The position numbers were made by a program, and so were the translations under genes. From CAWEPK01 sp963835595 (lineage in GTDB: Bacteria; Desulfobacterota; Syntrophorhabdia; Syntrophorhabdales; WCHB1-27): 64,000 nucleotides of DNA. The stretch spans positions 62,001 to 126,000 of the forward strand of contig CAWIGL010000001.1 in NCBI GenBank assembly GCA_963835595.1. The letters run 5' to 3'. The notes under the pieces were generated by a model, which was not told where the DNA came from, searched no databases, and saw nothing but the letters and a program-made list of their open reading frames with translations. Of this stretch, positions 53,710 to 63,724 are shown one piece after another. Position 1 is the first letter of the stretch; each line of letters starts with the position of its first letter.

Positions 53710-54222
53710 TCAATCCCTCATGAATACGTAGTCTTTCCAGTAATCGGGGAAGCCCCCGGCGCCGAGGCCCAGCATCAGCACGTGCGCGCCGCTCGGGCGG
53801 CCTGGCCTTTTCAGGGGTATCATGGCCGCCTCCTCCGGGAGCCTGTCGCCCTTCCTGTGGTTGCAGTAAATACACGAGGTCACGATGTTCGTCCATTCGG
53901 TCAGACCGCCCCTCGACCGGGGCGTGATGTGGTCGCAGGTGAGGTGCTTGGCGTCGAACCGCTCACCGCAGTACTGGCACTTGTAGCCGTCGCGGAGGAA
54001 AACGTTCTTCCTTGAGAACCGCACGCGGAGCTTGTTGGGACGCACGAAGGTGAGGAGCCTGACGACCGCCGGAAGGCGGACCCGCATCGAGACGCTATGC
54101 ACCTCCCGGTCATACTCCCTGATTACCTCGACCTTTTCAAGGAACAGGAGCGTGACCGCCTTTTTCCACGAAACCACCGCGAGAGGCTCGAACGTGGTGT
54201 TGAGAAGCAGCGTCCGGTCCAT
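53710..54222 (-). CDS. HNH endonuclease family protein
   Basis: A 170-residue protein. The HNH nuclease core is CQYCGERFDAKHLTCDHI through NIVTSCIYCNHRKGDR, with both CxxC zinc knuckles and the catalytic DHI. The N-terminus (LLLNTTFEPLAVVSWKKAV) is typical of the stand-alone bacterial family of unknown role. First gene of the HNH-HIT-phosphorylase operon. Confidence 0.88.
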   Translation of the reverse strand: MDRTLLLNTTFEPLAVVSWKKAVTLLFLEKVEVIREYDREVHSVSMRVRLPAVVRLLTFVRPNKLRVRFSRKNVFLRDGYKCQYCGERFDAKHLTCDHITPRSRGGLTEWTNIVTSCIYCNHRKGDRLPEEAAMIPLKRPGRPSGAHVLMLGLGAGGFPDYWKDYVFMRD

Positions 54223-54342
54223 GAACGTATTATCAATAACGTGTTTTCGGGGCAGTTGTCAAGCGGGGGGCGGCGGAGCGCTTGGCGACCTGCCCTATTC
54301 TTTTATCGCGTTCTCAGTTTTTTGGATCGCAGGGAAGGGTAG

Positions 54343-54573
54343 CTATTTTTCGATCAGGCTGAGAAATTCGTCTCTCGATAGGTCCACGTCCCGCCGGATT
54401 TTCGAGAAGAGGCCCGGTCCGATCGTTTCCTTTGCATGAACGGGGATGACCGTGGCCCTTCCATCCGGGTGTTTCATGAAGATATGGCTTCCTCTTTGCC
54501 TGTCAACACTGAAGCCTATCTTTTGAAGGATCGAAACAAGATCAGCGCCGGTAAGTGCCGGAAGGTCCCTCAT
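54343..54573 (-). CDS. hicA: HicA-type mRNA interferase toxin
   Basis: A 76-residue protein with the HicA fold: LTGADLVSILQKIGFSVDRQ, then RGSHIFMKHPDG with the catalytic His. HicA cuts mRNA. The start overlaps the HicB stop as ATGA, so here the antitoxin gene comes first. Confidence 0.9.
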   Translation of the reverse strand: MRDLPALTGADLVSILQKIGFSVDRQRGSHIFMKHPDGRATVIPVHAKETIGPGLFSKIRRDVDLSRDEFLSLIEK

Positions 54574-54779
54574 ACGGCTACTTGCTGAATTCCGACGAAT
54601 TCCATGGCGGGGAGGTCTTCTCCGTATGCCTCCAGACAAAGCTGGATCGACTCCTTGACTCTTTCGAGAAGCTCGTCTAGGGAACGTGCCTGTGTGTGGC
54701 ATCCTTTCAGTTCCGGGACATCCCCCACATAATACCCTTCTTCGTCCCGTTCGATGAGCACCGTAAATTGCCTTGCCAT
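54570..54779 (-). CDS. hicB: HicB-type antitoxin
   Basis: A 69-residue HicB N-terminal domain (FTVLIERDEEGYYVGDVPEL, then GCHTQARSLDELLERVKESI) without the C-terminal DNA-binding part of longer HicB proteins. GGGAGG precedes the start at 54779. It closely resembles the orphan HicB-like gene at 4640. Confidence 0.9.
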   Translation of the reverse strand: MARQFTVLIERDEEGYYVGDVPELKGCHTQARSLDELLERVKESIQLCLEAYGEDLPAMEFVGIQQVAV

Positions 54780-54799
54780 GCGCACCTCCCTGTTCTTGC

Positions 54800-54827
54800 A
54801 ATATACCAGATATACGGACATTGTCAA
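54800..54827 (-). promoter_or_regulatory. predicted promoter of hicBA
   Basis: Minus strand: TTGACA (54827-54822), 16 bases, TATATT (54805-54800). Confidence 0.6.
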
Positions 54828-54909
54828 CCTGGCGATGATTGCGCTTCTCGCGGATGCGGAAAGGCAGGGTGCATTTTGCTCCACCGGCCGCCCGCAGCGC
54901 CCGAATAAA

Positions 54910-54938
54910 TTGACAAACCCAGGCGCGGGAACAATACT
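54910..54938 (+). promoter_or_regulatory. predicted sigma-70 promoter of the nuo operon
   Basis: TTGACA (54910-54915), 17 bases, AATACT (54933-54938), 12 bases before the nuoA start codon. The short leader leaves little space for a ribosome site. Confidence 0.5.
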
Positions 54939-54950
54939 AAACAAAAGCTC

Positions 54951-55358
54951 ATGGATGCGAACGGCGCACAGGCAGTGCTATGGCCCCTCGCCGCCTATGC
55001 GGCGGCGGTAGCGCTGCTTGCCGCCTTCATGGTCGTCTCGTCGCACCTCCTGGGGCAGCGCCACAAAGACGCCCAGACGGGCGAGCCTTACGAGTCGGGC
55101 ATAAAGCCGACGGGGGCCGCGTGGATCCACTTCGACGTCAAGTATTACCTGATCGCCATGTTCTTCGTGATCTTCGACGTCGAGAGCGTATTCATATATG
55201 CGTGGGCGGTCGCGCTGCGCCAGGCGGGATGGCCTGGGTTCACGGCAATGGCGGTCTTCGTCGGACTGCTCCTGGCTGCGCTTGCCTACCTGTGGCGCAT
55301 GGGCGGCCTCGACTGGGCCGTCTTCGCCGGCGCTAAAGACAGACGGCCGCAAGGCTAA
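54951..55358 (+). CDS. nuoA: NADH-quinone oxidoreductase subunit A
   Basis: A 135-residue membrane protein with three helices. The NuoA loop YESGIKPTGAAWIHFDVKYY and FFVIFDVESVFIYAWAV are characteristic. It sits at the interface of the membrane and peripheral arms. First gene of the nuo operon; nuoB follows after 20 bases. Confidence 0.95.
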   Translation: MDANGAQAVLWPLAAYAAAVALLAAFMVVSSHLLGQRHKDAQTGEPYESGIKPTGAAWIHFDVKYYLIAMFFVIFDVESVFIYAWAVALRQAGWPGFTAMAVFVGLLLAALAYLWRMGGLDWAVFAGAKDRRPQG

Positions 55359-55378
55359 GACATAAAGGGAGGAGACCT

Positions 55379-55987
55379 ATGGCGGGCGGGGAGAAGAAGA
55401 TGCCCCAGGGAGGCGGCGAGGCCGCCCCCGGCGTCATCCTCTCGCGGCTTTCCGACCTCGTCGCATGGGGGCGCAAGAACTCGCTCTGGCCGCTCAATTT
55501 CGGCACCTCCTGCTGCTTTATAGAGATGGCGGCGAGCGTCACGCCGAGGCATGACATCGCCCGCTTCGGCGCGGAGGTGCTCCGGGGCAGCCCGCGCGAG
55601 GCGGATGTCCTCATCATCGCAGGCACAGTCTTCAAAAAGGTCGCCCCCGTCATAAAGCGCCTCTACGAGCAGATGATGGAGCCGCGATGGGTCATCTCGA
55701 TGGGCGCGTGCGCCAATTCCGGCGGCATGTACGACATTTACAGCGTCGTGCAGGGCGTGGACAGTTTTCTGCCCGTAGACGTCTACGTGCCCGGCTGCCC
55801 GCCCAGGCCGGAGGCGCTCATGGAGGGGCTGCTGATGCTCAGGGAGGTCGTCGATAAAGAGAGGCGGCCCTTGAGCTGGGTCGCGGGCGGCGGGCGGGTC
55901 GTCAGGCCGGAGATGGCGTCCGCAAGAGAGACGAAGCGCGCGGCGCGCCGGGCACAGGGGCGCCTGCGGCCGCCGGACGAGATATGA
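55379..55987 (+). CDS. nuoB: NADH-quinone oxidoreductase subunit B
   Basis: A 202-residue protein that holds cluster N2, next to the quinone site. The ligands are the tandem Cys pair in TSCCFIEMAA, the Cys in SMGACANSGGMYD and the Cys in VPGCPPRPE. GGAGGAG precedes the start. The stop overlaps nuoCD by four bases (ATGA). Confidence 0.95.
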   Translation: MAGGEKKMPQGGGEAAPGVILSRLSDLVAWGRKNSLWPLNFGTSCCFIEMAASVTPRHDIARFGAEVLRGSPREADVLIIAGTVFKKVAPVIKRLYEQMMEPRWVISMGACANSGGMYDIYSVVQGVDSFLPVDVYVPGCPPRPEALMEGLLMLREVVDKERRPLSWVAGGGRVVRPEMASARETKRAARRAQGRLRPPDEI

Positions 55988-57738
55988 ACGCCATCGACCA
56001 CACTCCTATCATCGCCGAGATGGAGCACCGCTTCGGCAAAGGCGCGCTTACGCCTCAAGCCACGATCGACGGCGTCCCAACGGTCTGGGCGCAAAAAAAC
56101 GCGGTCCCTGACGTGCTCGCCTACCTTAAGAACGAGGCGGCCGGACCCTACCGTATGCTCTGCGACCTGACCGCAATCGACGAGCGGGTCAGGGCGCACA
56201 GGGACGGCCAGCCTGAGAGCGACTTCACGGTGGTCTACCAGCTTCTGTCATTCGAGCGCAACGGGGACATTAGGATAAAGACCGGCCTTCGCGACGGCGG
56301 CCTCTCCGTCCCGACCGCCACCCGCCTGTTCCCGAACGCGGGCTGGTACGAGCGCGAGGCTTACGATATGTTCGGCATCGATTTTAATGGCCACCCCGAC
56401 CTGCGGCGCATATTGATGCCGCCCCTCTGGGAGGGACACCCCCTGCGGAAGGACCATCCTGCCAGGGCGACGGAGATGGGCCTTTATGAGCTGCCCGACG
56501 AGAGAGAGGCGGCGGAGCAGGAGGCCCTGAAGCTCAGGCCCGAGGCGTTCGGCATCGGGCGCGGCGGGAGCGATACGGATTTCATGTACCTCAACTTCGG
56601 CCCCCACCATCCGGGCAGCCACGGCATTTTCTGCGTGATGCTCGCCCTCGACGGTGAGGAGATCGTCGGCGCTGTCCCCGACATCGGCTACCACCACAGG
56701 GGCGCGGAGAAGATGGGGGAGCGCCAGTCCTGGCACACCTTTATCCCCTACACGGACCGCATCGACTACCTCGCCGGCGTAGCGAACGAGCTACCCTATC
56801 TGCTTGCAGTCGAGCGCCTGGCGGGCGTCGAGGTCCCTGAGAAGGCGCAGGTGATAAGGGTGATGATGACGGAGCTCTTCCGCATCGCGAGCCACCTCGT
56901 CTGGTACGGGACCTTCGCCCAGGACTTAGGCGCCCTCTCCCCCGTCTTTTACACGTTCTACGACAGGGAAGAGGTTTTCAGGATCATCGAGGCCATATCC
57001 GGCTTCCGCATGCACCCCATCTGGTTCCGCATCGGCGGTGTCGCTGCCGACCTGCCGAAAGGGTGGGACCGCCTCGTGGCCGATTTCCTGCGCTACCTGC
57101 CGAAGCGCCTCAAGGAGTACGACACGGTCGTTATGGGCAACCGCATCGTCAAGGCGCGCACCATAGGCGTAGGCGCTATTACGGCGGACGAGGCCATTGA
57201 CTGGGGCTTCACCGGGCCTTACTTGCGGGCGTGCGGCATGGAGTGGGACTTCCGCAAGATGCGCCCCTATTCCGGTTACGAGCGGTTCGCCTTCGACATC
57301 CCCACGGGCGGCCGGGGCGACTGCTACGACAGGGCAGCGGTGCGCGTCGAGGAGATGCGCCAAAGCCTGCGGATCATCGGGCAGTGCCTCGAAAACATGC
57401 CGGCCGGGCCTTACAAGGCCGGCGAGACAGGGGCCGTGCCGCCATTAAAAGAGCGCACCATGCGCGACATAGAGACGCTCATCCACCATTTCCTCGAAGT
57501 GAGCTGGGGGCCCGTCATACCCCCCGGCGAGGCGATGGCGGGCACAGAGGGGCCGAAGGGCTATAACAGCTATTACCTCGTGAGCGACGGCGATACAGGG
57601 TCGTACAGGACGCGGATCAGGACGCCGTCCTTCGCCCACCTCCAGGGCGTGCCGCTTCTGTGCAGGGGGGCGATGATCCCGGACCTCGTGGCGATACTGG
57701 GTAGCTTGGACTTTGTTATGGGGGACTGCGACCGGTGA
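55984..57738 (+). CDS. nuoCD: NADH-quinone oxidoreductase fused subunits C/D
   Basis: A 584-residue fusion. Residues about 1-165 are NuoC (WYEREAYDMFGIDFNGHPDL is the family signature); residues about 190-584 are NuoD (NFGPHHPGSHGIF, GYHHRGAEKMGERQSW). The two parts form the quinone-reduction site with NuoB. The final residues FVMGDCDR complete the NuoD tail. Fusion is common in Enterobacteria and some Deltaproteobacteria. Undamaged reading frame. Confidence 0.95.
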   Translation: MNAIDHTPIIAEMEHRFGKGALTPQATIDGVPTVWAQKNAVPDVLAYLKNEAAGPYRMLCDLTAIDERVRAHRDGQPESDFTVVYQLLSFERNGDIRIKTGLRDGGLSVPTATRLFPNAGWYEREAYDMFGIDFNGHPDLRRILMPPLWEGHPLRKDHPARATEMGLYELPDEREAAEQEALKLRPEAFGIGRGGSDTDFMYLNFGPHHPGSHGIFCVMLALDGEEIVGAVPDIGYHHRGAEKMGERQSWHTFIPYTDRIDYLAGVANELPYLLAVERLAGVEVPEKAQVIRVMMTELFRIASHLVWYGTFAQDLGALSPVFYTFYDREEVFRIIEAISGFRMHPIWFRIGGVAADLPKGWDRLVADFLRYLPKRLKEYDTVVMGNRIVKARTIGVGAITADEAIDWGFTGPYLRACGMEWDFRKMRPYSGYERFAFDIPTGGRGDCYDRAAVRVEEMRQSLRIIGQCLENMPAGPYKAGETGAVPPLKERTMRDIETLIHHFLEVSWGPVIPPGEAMAGTEGPKGYNSYYLVSDGDTGSYRTRIRTPSFAHLQGVPLLCRGAMIPDLVAILGSLDFVMGDCDR

Positions 57739-57739
57739 T

Positions 57740-58204
57740 ATGCTGACCGACGAAGAAATAAGGAAAATTGAAGAAACGGTCCGCATATATCCCCACAGCC
57801 GGGCGGGGTGCGTGGAGGCGATGAGGGCGGTCCAGGATAAAAGGGGCTGGGTCGGCGACGCGGAGATAGCAGAGATCGCCGCCCTCCTCGGCATGACCGC
57901 AGACGAGCTCGACGGCGTGGCCACCTTCTACCCCTTCATCTTCAGGAAGCCCGTCGGCAGGCACGTGATCAGCGTCTGCGACAGCGTCGCCTGCTGGGTG
58001 ATGGGTCACGAGGCAGTCCTTGAGGCATTGAATGCGCGCCTGGGCGTCCCCCTCGGCGGCACGACGGCAGACGGCAGGTTCACGCTCCTGCCGATCTCCT
58101 GCATAGGGGCGTGCGACCGCGCCCCTGCCATTATGATCGACGGCGACCTCCACGGGCCTGTCGCCCCCGACGCGATACCGGCTATACTGGGCAGGTACAA
58201 ATGA
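57740..58204 (+). CDS. nuoE: NADH-quinone oxidoreductase subunit E
   Basis: A 154-residue thioredoxin-like 2Fe-2S protein. Ligands: CDSVAC (C-x4-C) and, about 40 residues later, CIGACD. The start at 57740 (MLTDEEIRKIE) lies one base after the nuoCD stop. It transfers electrons beside NuoF. The stop overlaps nuoF (ATGA). Confidence 0.93.
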   Translation: MLTDEEIRKIEETVRIYPHSRAGCVEAMRAVQDKRGWVGDAEIAEIAALLGMTADELDGVATFYPFIFRKPVGRHVISVCDSVACWVMGHEAVLEALNARLGVPLGGTTADGRFTLLPISCIGACDRAPAIMIDGDLHGPVAPDAIPAILGRYK

Positions 58205-59493
58205 GGGGAAGCACGGAGAAGCCGCTGACCGGCGACATGCGGGCCGACGGAAAGGCCCTCAGCCTCCCCGAGTACGAAAGGGCAGGCGGCTACGCGGCGC
58301 TTAAGAAAGTCCTGCGGGAGATGACGCCCAAAGAGGTGCAGGACGCGGTGAAGGCGGCCAACCTGCGCGGGCGGGGCGGCGCGGGCTTCCCGACGGGGAT
58401 GAAGTGGAGCTTCACGCCTATGGGCGAGGGCGCGCCCCATCCGAAGTTCCTCATATCGAACTCGGACGAGATGGAGCCGGGGGCATTCAAGGACCGGGTG
58501 CTGATGGAGGGCAACCCGCACCAGTTGATCGAGGGCATGATTATAGCCGCATACGCGATAGAGGCCGACGCGGCATATATCTTCTTGCGATGGGGCTACG
58601 GCGAGTCGGGCAGCCGGATCGCATCGGCGCTCAGGGAGGCGTACGAAGCAGGTTATCTAGGCCCGTCTGTTGCCGGGTCGGCCTACGGCCTCGACATGCA
58701 CGTCCACGTGAGCGCCGGGCGATATATCTGCGGCGAGGAAACGGCCCTTTTGAACGCCCTCGAAGGCAAGCGGGCCATCCCCAGGGCGAAGCCCCCCTTC
58801 CCCGGCACGAACGGCCTTTGGGGACAGCCGACGGTCGTAAACAACGCGGAGACCCTGTCGAACGTGCCGCATATATTGAGGAACGGGCCGGAATGGTACA
58901 AGGGCCTGAGCCTGTCGGCAGACGGCGGGACGAAGGTCTACACGGTGAGCGGCCGGGTCAAAAGGCCGGGCTTCTGGGAGCTGCCTATGGGCACGACGAT
59001 CCGGGAGCTCCTGGAGGAGCACGCGGGGGGCATGGTCGAAGGGCGGACGGCCAGGGCGGTCATCCCCGGCGGCGGCTCGACGGAGTTCGTTATGCCTGAG
59101 CTTTTCGACACGCCCATGACCTTCGACGTGATGGAGAAACAGGCGGGCAGCCGCATGGGGACGGGGACAATGATCGTCCTCGACGACGCGACCTGCCCTG
59201 TCGGCATGGTCCGCAACCTGGAGCAGTTCTTCGCCCGCGAGTCCTGCGGCTGGTGCACCCCCTGCCGGGACGGCCTGCCGTGGGTCGCGCGCCTGCTTGA
59301 CGACATCGAGGAAGGCAGGGGGAGGCGGGAGGACCTGGAGGTGCTGGCGGAGCACACCTGGTCGCTCAAGATGCACCACACGTACTGCGCCCTCGCGCCC
59401 GGCGCGATGGAGCCGCTCTCGAGCGCCCTGAAGCTCTTCGAGGCCGATTTCATCCGACACATCGAGGAGAAAAGGTGCCCGTACAGGCATTGA
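58201..59493 (+). CDS. nuoF: NADH-quinone oxidoreductase subunit F
   Basis: A 430-residue flavoprotein that takes electrons from NADH. Motifs: GRGGAGFPTGMKWSF (NADH), NSDEMEPGAFKDRVL (FMN), GAYICGEETALL-type site seen here as GRYICGEETALLNALEG, and the 4Fe-4S ligands ESCGWCTPCRDG plus a later Cys (THTYC region). The start at 58201 overlaps the nuoE stop; a longer frame from 58111 is not needed. Confidence 0.95.
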   Translation: MRGSTEKPLTGDMRADGKALSLPEYERAGGYAALKKVLREMTPKEVQDAVKAANLRGRGGAGFPTGMKWSFTPMGEGAPHPKFLISNSDEMEPGAFKDRVLMEGNPHQLIEGMIIAAYAIEADAAYIFLRWGYGESGSRIASALREAYEAGYLGPSVAGSAYGLDMHVHVSAGRYICGEETALLNALEGKRAIPRAKPPFPGTNGLWGQPTVVNNAETLSNVPHILRNGPEWYKGLSLSADGGTKVYTVSGRVKRPGFWELPMGTTIRELLEEHAGGMVEGRTARAVIPGGGSTEFVMPELFDTPMTFDVMEKQAGSRMGTGTMIVLDDATCPVGMVRNLEQFFARESCGWCTPCRDGLPWVARLLDDIEEGRGRREDLEVLAEHTWSLKMHHTYCALAPGAMEPLSSALKLFEADFIRHIEEKRCPYRH

Positions 59494-59502
59494 ATCGCTA
59501 CT

Positions 59503-62234
59503 ATGGCCGTCATCTACATAGATAAAAGACCATACGAGGCGAAGGAGGGGGAGAACCTCCTGAGCACGTGCCTCGGCCTGGGGTTCGACCTGCCCTACTT
59601 CTGCTGGCACCCCGCCCTTCATTCCATAGGCGCCTGCCGCCAGTGCGCAGTGAAGCAGTTCAGGGACGAAAACGACACCGCCGGCCGGATCGTCATGGCC
59701 TGCATGACGCCCGTCGAGAAGGGGATGCGCATCTCCATCGACGACCCGGAGGCGAGGCGCTTTCGGGCGGGCGTCATCGAGTGGATGATGACGAACCACC
59801 CCCACGACTGCCCGGTATGCGACGAGGGTGGCGAATGCCACCTCCAGGACATGACGGTGATGACGGGACACTCGTACCGCAGGTATCGCGGCAAAAAGCG
59901 GACCTACCGCAGCCAGGACCTCGGGCCCTTCATCACGCACGAGATGAACAGGTGCATCGCGTGCTACAGGTGCACGCGGTTTTACAACGATTACGCGGGC
60001 GGCCGGGACTTCGGCGCGTTCGCATCGCGCAACCGCGTCTTTTTCGGCCGCTCCGCCCCGGGCGCGCTCGAAAGCCCCTTCGCAGGCAACCTCGCGGAGG
60101 TCTGTCCCACGGGCGTCTTCGACGACAAGCCCTTCTCCCGCCACTATACACGGAAGTGGGACCTCCGCACGGCCCCTTCCGTCTGCGTCCATTGCGGCCT
60201 GGGGTGCAACACGATCCCCGGCGAGCGCTACGGCAGCCTGCGGCGCGTCCGCAACAGGTATAACGGCGCGGTCAACGGCTATTTCCTCTGCGACAGGGGG
60301 CGCTACGGCTACGGGTTCGTCAACGGCGACAGGCGCATCGCCGAGGCCGCGCATAAGGCGTGAGAAGGCGGAGGGCCTTTACCCCGTTGCGCCTGATGAG
60401 GCGGTGCGCATTGTCGCTGAAATGCTCGCGTCAGCGCAGCGCGTGATCGGCATCGGCTCCCCAAGGGCGTCCCTGGAAGCGAATTTCGCCCTGCGGACGC
60501 TCGTTAGTCCCGATAATTTTTATGCGGGCGTCGCCGAAGAGGAAAGGAAATGCGTCGCCCTTGCCGTTGACCTGATGAAGCGGGATGGCGCGCTTATCCC
60601 GACCCTTTCCGATATCGCCCGGTGCGACGCGGTGCTCGTCCTCGGCGAGGACATATCGAATACGGCCCCCCTACTGCACTTGCAGGTATTGCAGTCGCAG
60701 CGCCTTGCGGCAGTCGAGGCTGCCGCGCGGTTCCATATACACCCACTGGGACGACACGGCCGTGCGGGTGGCGGCAGGCGGCGCGCGCGGGGCCGCTCTT
60801 CGTCGCAACGACGGGCGCGACGGACCTGGACGGACCGCGCGACGGCCGTCGTTCCGCTCGCCCCCGGCAGGCATCGCCCGCACGGGCTTCGCGCATCGCC
60901 CACCTCATCGACCCCGGTGCGCCACCCGTGACAAACCTTGGCCCTTCGGCCTCGACATTCGCGTCGTCGGTAGCTTCAGTCCTTTCGGCGGCAAAGCGGC
61001 CCGTCGTGATTGCGGGCGCAGGGAGCCGCGACGCAAGCGTGATGGAGGCCGCCGCGAATATCGCAACTGCCTTGCGCAGGGCTGGCAAAGAGGCGTATTT
61101 GTGCCTTGTCGTCCCCGAATGCAACAGCGCAGGTCTTGCCCTTATGACCGGCAAGGGCCTTGCCGAGGCGCTGGATGCAGCAGAAGACGAAAGCGATGCG
61201 GTCGCCGTCGTCCTTGAGAACGACCTTTACAGGCGCATGGATGGGCAAGGCGTCGAGCGCTTCTTTGCCGCCTTCAGGCGGGTGATAGCCATCGACCACC
61301 GTACCACCGTACGCTCCTTACGAGCCGATGCTGCGCTGCCCGCCGCCACCTTCGCGGAAGGGGACGGGACGTTCATCAATAACGAAGGCAGGGCGCAGCG
61401 CGCCTTCCGCGTATTCATGCCGGCCGGCGACGGTCCGTGAAAGCTGGCGATGGATCAAGGACGTGATGGCCCACATGGGGCGGCCGGAGGCCGCGGCCTG
61501 GACGGACCTGGACGCCCTGCTCTCCCGCATGGCCGAGGCGCTGCCCGTCCTCGCAGGGGCGCGCATCGCGGCCCCGCCCTGCCTCGTTCAGGATAGCAGG
61601 CATGAAGATCGCCCGCGAGGCATCGCGCTACAGCGGAAGGACGGCGATGGACGCGGACAGGAACATCCGCGAAGCCGATGCCGCCGGCCGACCCCGACAC
61701 GCCCCTTCACCTTCTCGATGGAGGGCTACCAGGGCGTGCCGCCTTCGGCCCTTATACCCCGCTTCTGCGCGCCAGGCTGGAACTCGCCGCAGGCAGTGAA
61801 CAAGTTCCAGCAGGAGATCGGCGGCGCCTTGCGCGGCGGCGACCCCGGCGTGAGGCTCTTCGAGGCGTACAAAGAAAACCCGGACAATCGCCTATTTCGG
61901 GGACGTCCCGCAGCCTTTCCTCCCGAAAGACGGCCTCTTTCTCGTCGTGCCCTTCTACCACGTATTCGGCTCGGACGAGATGTCCGTCCTGACGCCGGAG
62001 GTAAGGGAGCGCACGCCTCGTCCGTACATCGCCCTGTCGCAAAAGGACATGGCGCGCCTGCGCCTTGTTGACGGGGGGGCTGCCGTCCTCACCGCCGGCG
62101 GATTCTCTTTCAGGCTCCCCGCGAAGGCGCACCCTGAGCTTCCCTCCGGCGTCGCCGGCTTGCCGTGCGGCGTGCCCGACGCGCCCGTCCTCGACTTCCC
62201 GGCATGGGCGCGGGTCGAAAAGGCGGCGCCATGA
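59503..62234 (+). CDS. nuoG: NADH-quinone oxidoreductase subunit G, frameshifted
   Basis: About 905 residues. The first 286 (to 60360) are clean and carry the 2Fe-2S site (CWHPALHSIGACRQC), the His/Cys cluster (HPHDCPVCDEGGEC) and the 4Fe-4S sites (CIACYRCTRF, CVHCGLGCN). The rest is a molybdopterin-oxidoreductase-like domain without cofactor, broken into at least five frames: extra G at 60360 restores KAEKAEGLYPVAPDEA, extra G at 60727 restores AAAGSIYTHWDDTAV, and further breaks lie near 60780-60930, 61430, 61600-61700 and 61890-61950. The last piece (61947-62234) overlaps nuoH as ATGA. Confidence 0.85.
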
Positions 62235-63187
62235 CGCACACCCTCGTCCACCTCATCGTTGTCTGCGGGGTCATAGCCGCCGTGCTCGCCATAGCAGCGA
62301 ACCTCATCTGGCTTGAGCGCAGGCTCCTCGGCCTTTTCCAGGACCGCTACGGCCCCAACCGGGTCGGCCCCTTCGGCATCCTGCAGCCCGTCGCCGACAT
62401 GGTCAAGATCTTCTTCAAAGAAGATTGGATACCGCCGTTTGCCGACAGGCCCGTCTTCGTCATCGCCCCTGCGGTGATCGTTGTGACGGTCCTCATGGGC
62501 TTCGCCGTCGTGCCGTTCGCGCAGGGTTTGGCGGTGGTCAGGCTCAACGTTGGCCTCCTCTTTTTCCTCGCCTTTTCATCTTTGGGCGTTTACAGCGTCG
62601 CCCTGGCAGGCTGGTCGTCGGGCAACAAGTACGCCCTCCTCGGCGCGCTGCGCGGCGTCGCCCAGATGCTGAGCTACGAGGTCTTCATGGGACTGTCGCT
62701 GGTGGGCGTCGTGATGCTCGCAGGCTCCTTCGACCTGTCCGCCATAGTCGAGGCGCAGAGGCGCGTCTGGTTTGTCATACCCCAGGTGGTCGGCTTCGCC
62801 GCCTTCCTCGTGGGCGGCATCGCGGAGACGCGGCGGCTCCCCTTCGACCTCCCGGAGGCGGAGGCAGAGCTGGTGGCGGGCTACCATACGGAGTATTCCT
62901 CGCTCAAATTCGGCATGTTCTTCGTAGGCGAATACATGGGCGTCACCCTCGTCAGCGCGTTCATAACGGTCCTTTTCTTCGGCGGATGGCGCGGCCCTTT
63001 CTTGCCCGGCATCGTCTGGTTCTTCATAAAGACCTTCGCCTTCGTCTGTCTTTTCATCCTGCTGCGGGCGGCGCTGGCGAGGCCCCGGTACGACCAGCTC
63101 ATGGCGCTCGCCTGGAAGGTCCTTTTGCCCGTGTCGCTCGCCAACCTTCTGGCGACTGCGGCGATAACCCTTGCGTTTTTCCGCTGA
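62231..63187 (+). CDS. nuoH: NADH-quinone oxidoreductase subunit H
   Basis: A 318-residue membrane protein with about eight helices. Signatures: GPNRVGPFGILQPVADMVK, ETRRLPFDLPEAEAELVAGY and the YHTEYSSLKFGMFF loop. It forms part of the quinone channel and couples to the proton pumps. The start overlaps the nuoG stop (ATGA). Undamaged frame. Confidence 0.95.
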   Translation: MTHTLVHLIVVCGVIAAVLAIAANLIWLERRLLGLFQDRYGPNRVGPFGILQPVADMVKIFFKEDWIPPFADRPVFVIAPAVIVVTVLMGFAVVPFAQGLAVVRLNVGLLFFLAFSSLGVYSVALAGWSSGNKYALLGALRGVAQMLSYEVFMGLSLVGVVMLAGSFDLSAIVEAQRRVWFVIPQVVGFAAFLVGGIAETRRLPFDLPEAEAELVAGYHTEYSSLKFGMFFVGEYMGVTLVSAFITVLFFGGWRGPFLPGIVWFFIKTFAFVCLFILLRAALARPRYDQLMALAWKVLLPVSLANLLATAAITLAFFR

Positions 63188-63193
63188 GGGAGC

Positions 63194-63709
63194 ATGTGGA
63201 GCATACTTAAGACCCTCGTCCTCGTTTTCCGCCACGCCTTTTTCAGGCGCAGGACGGTCGAGTACCCCGACGTCCGGCCCGTTCTGCCGGCGCGCTGGCG
63301 GGGCAGGATCGTCCTTACGCGCGACCCGTCCGGGGCCGAGCGGTGCGTCGCCTGCTACCTCTGCGCTGCGGCCTGCCCGGTGGACTGCATCGCGCTACAG
63401 GCAGCGGAAAGGGAGGACGGCCGGCGCTACCCCGCGTTTTTCCGCATCAACTTCTCAAGGTGCATCTTCTGCGGCTTTTGCGAGGAGGCATGCCCGACGT
63501 ATGCGATCCAGCTCACGCCGGACTTCGAGATGGGCGAATGGCGGCGCTCCGACCTCGTCTACGAGAAGGAAGACCTGCTGATCGACGGGCCGGGAAAGTA
63601 CCACGATTACGATTTCTACCGGGTGGCGGGCGTCACAATCGGCGGCAAGGCGGCGGGAGAGGGCGGGCAGGACGAGCCGCCTGCCGATATCAAGGACCTT
63701 TTGCCGTGA
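63194..63709 (+). CDS. nuoI: NADH-quinone oxidoreductase subunit I
   Basis: A 171-residue ferredoxin-type subunit with two 4Fe-4S sites: CVACYLCAAACPVDCI and CIFCGFCEEACPTYAI. It links the N-terminal clusters to NuoB. Starts six bases after nuoH, with GAGGGAG just upstream. Confidence 0.95.
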   Translation: MWSILKTLVLVFRHAFFRRRTVEYPDVRPVLPARWRGRIVLTRDPSGAERCVACYLCAAACPVDCIALQAAEREDGRRYPAFFRINFSRCIFCGFCEEACPTYAIQLTPDFEMGEWRRSDLVYEKEDLLIDGPGKYHDYDFYRVAGVTIGGKAAGEGGQDEPPADIKDLLP

Positions 63710-63724
63710 GCGGGGGCGCCTAAA

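Noticed and set aside
58657..60354. 565-residue minus-strand frame across nuoF/nuoG
   Set aside because: Antisense of intact complex I genes; the composition is that of a mirrored coding strand.
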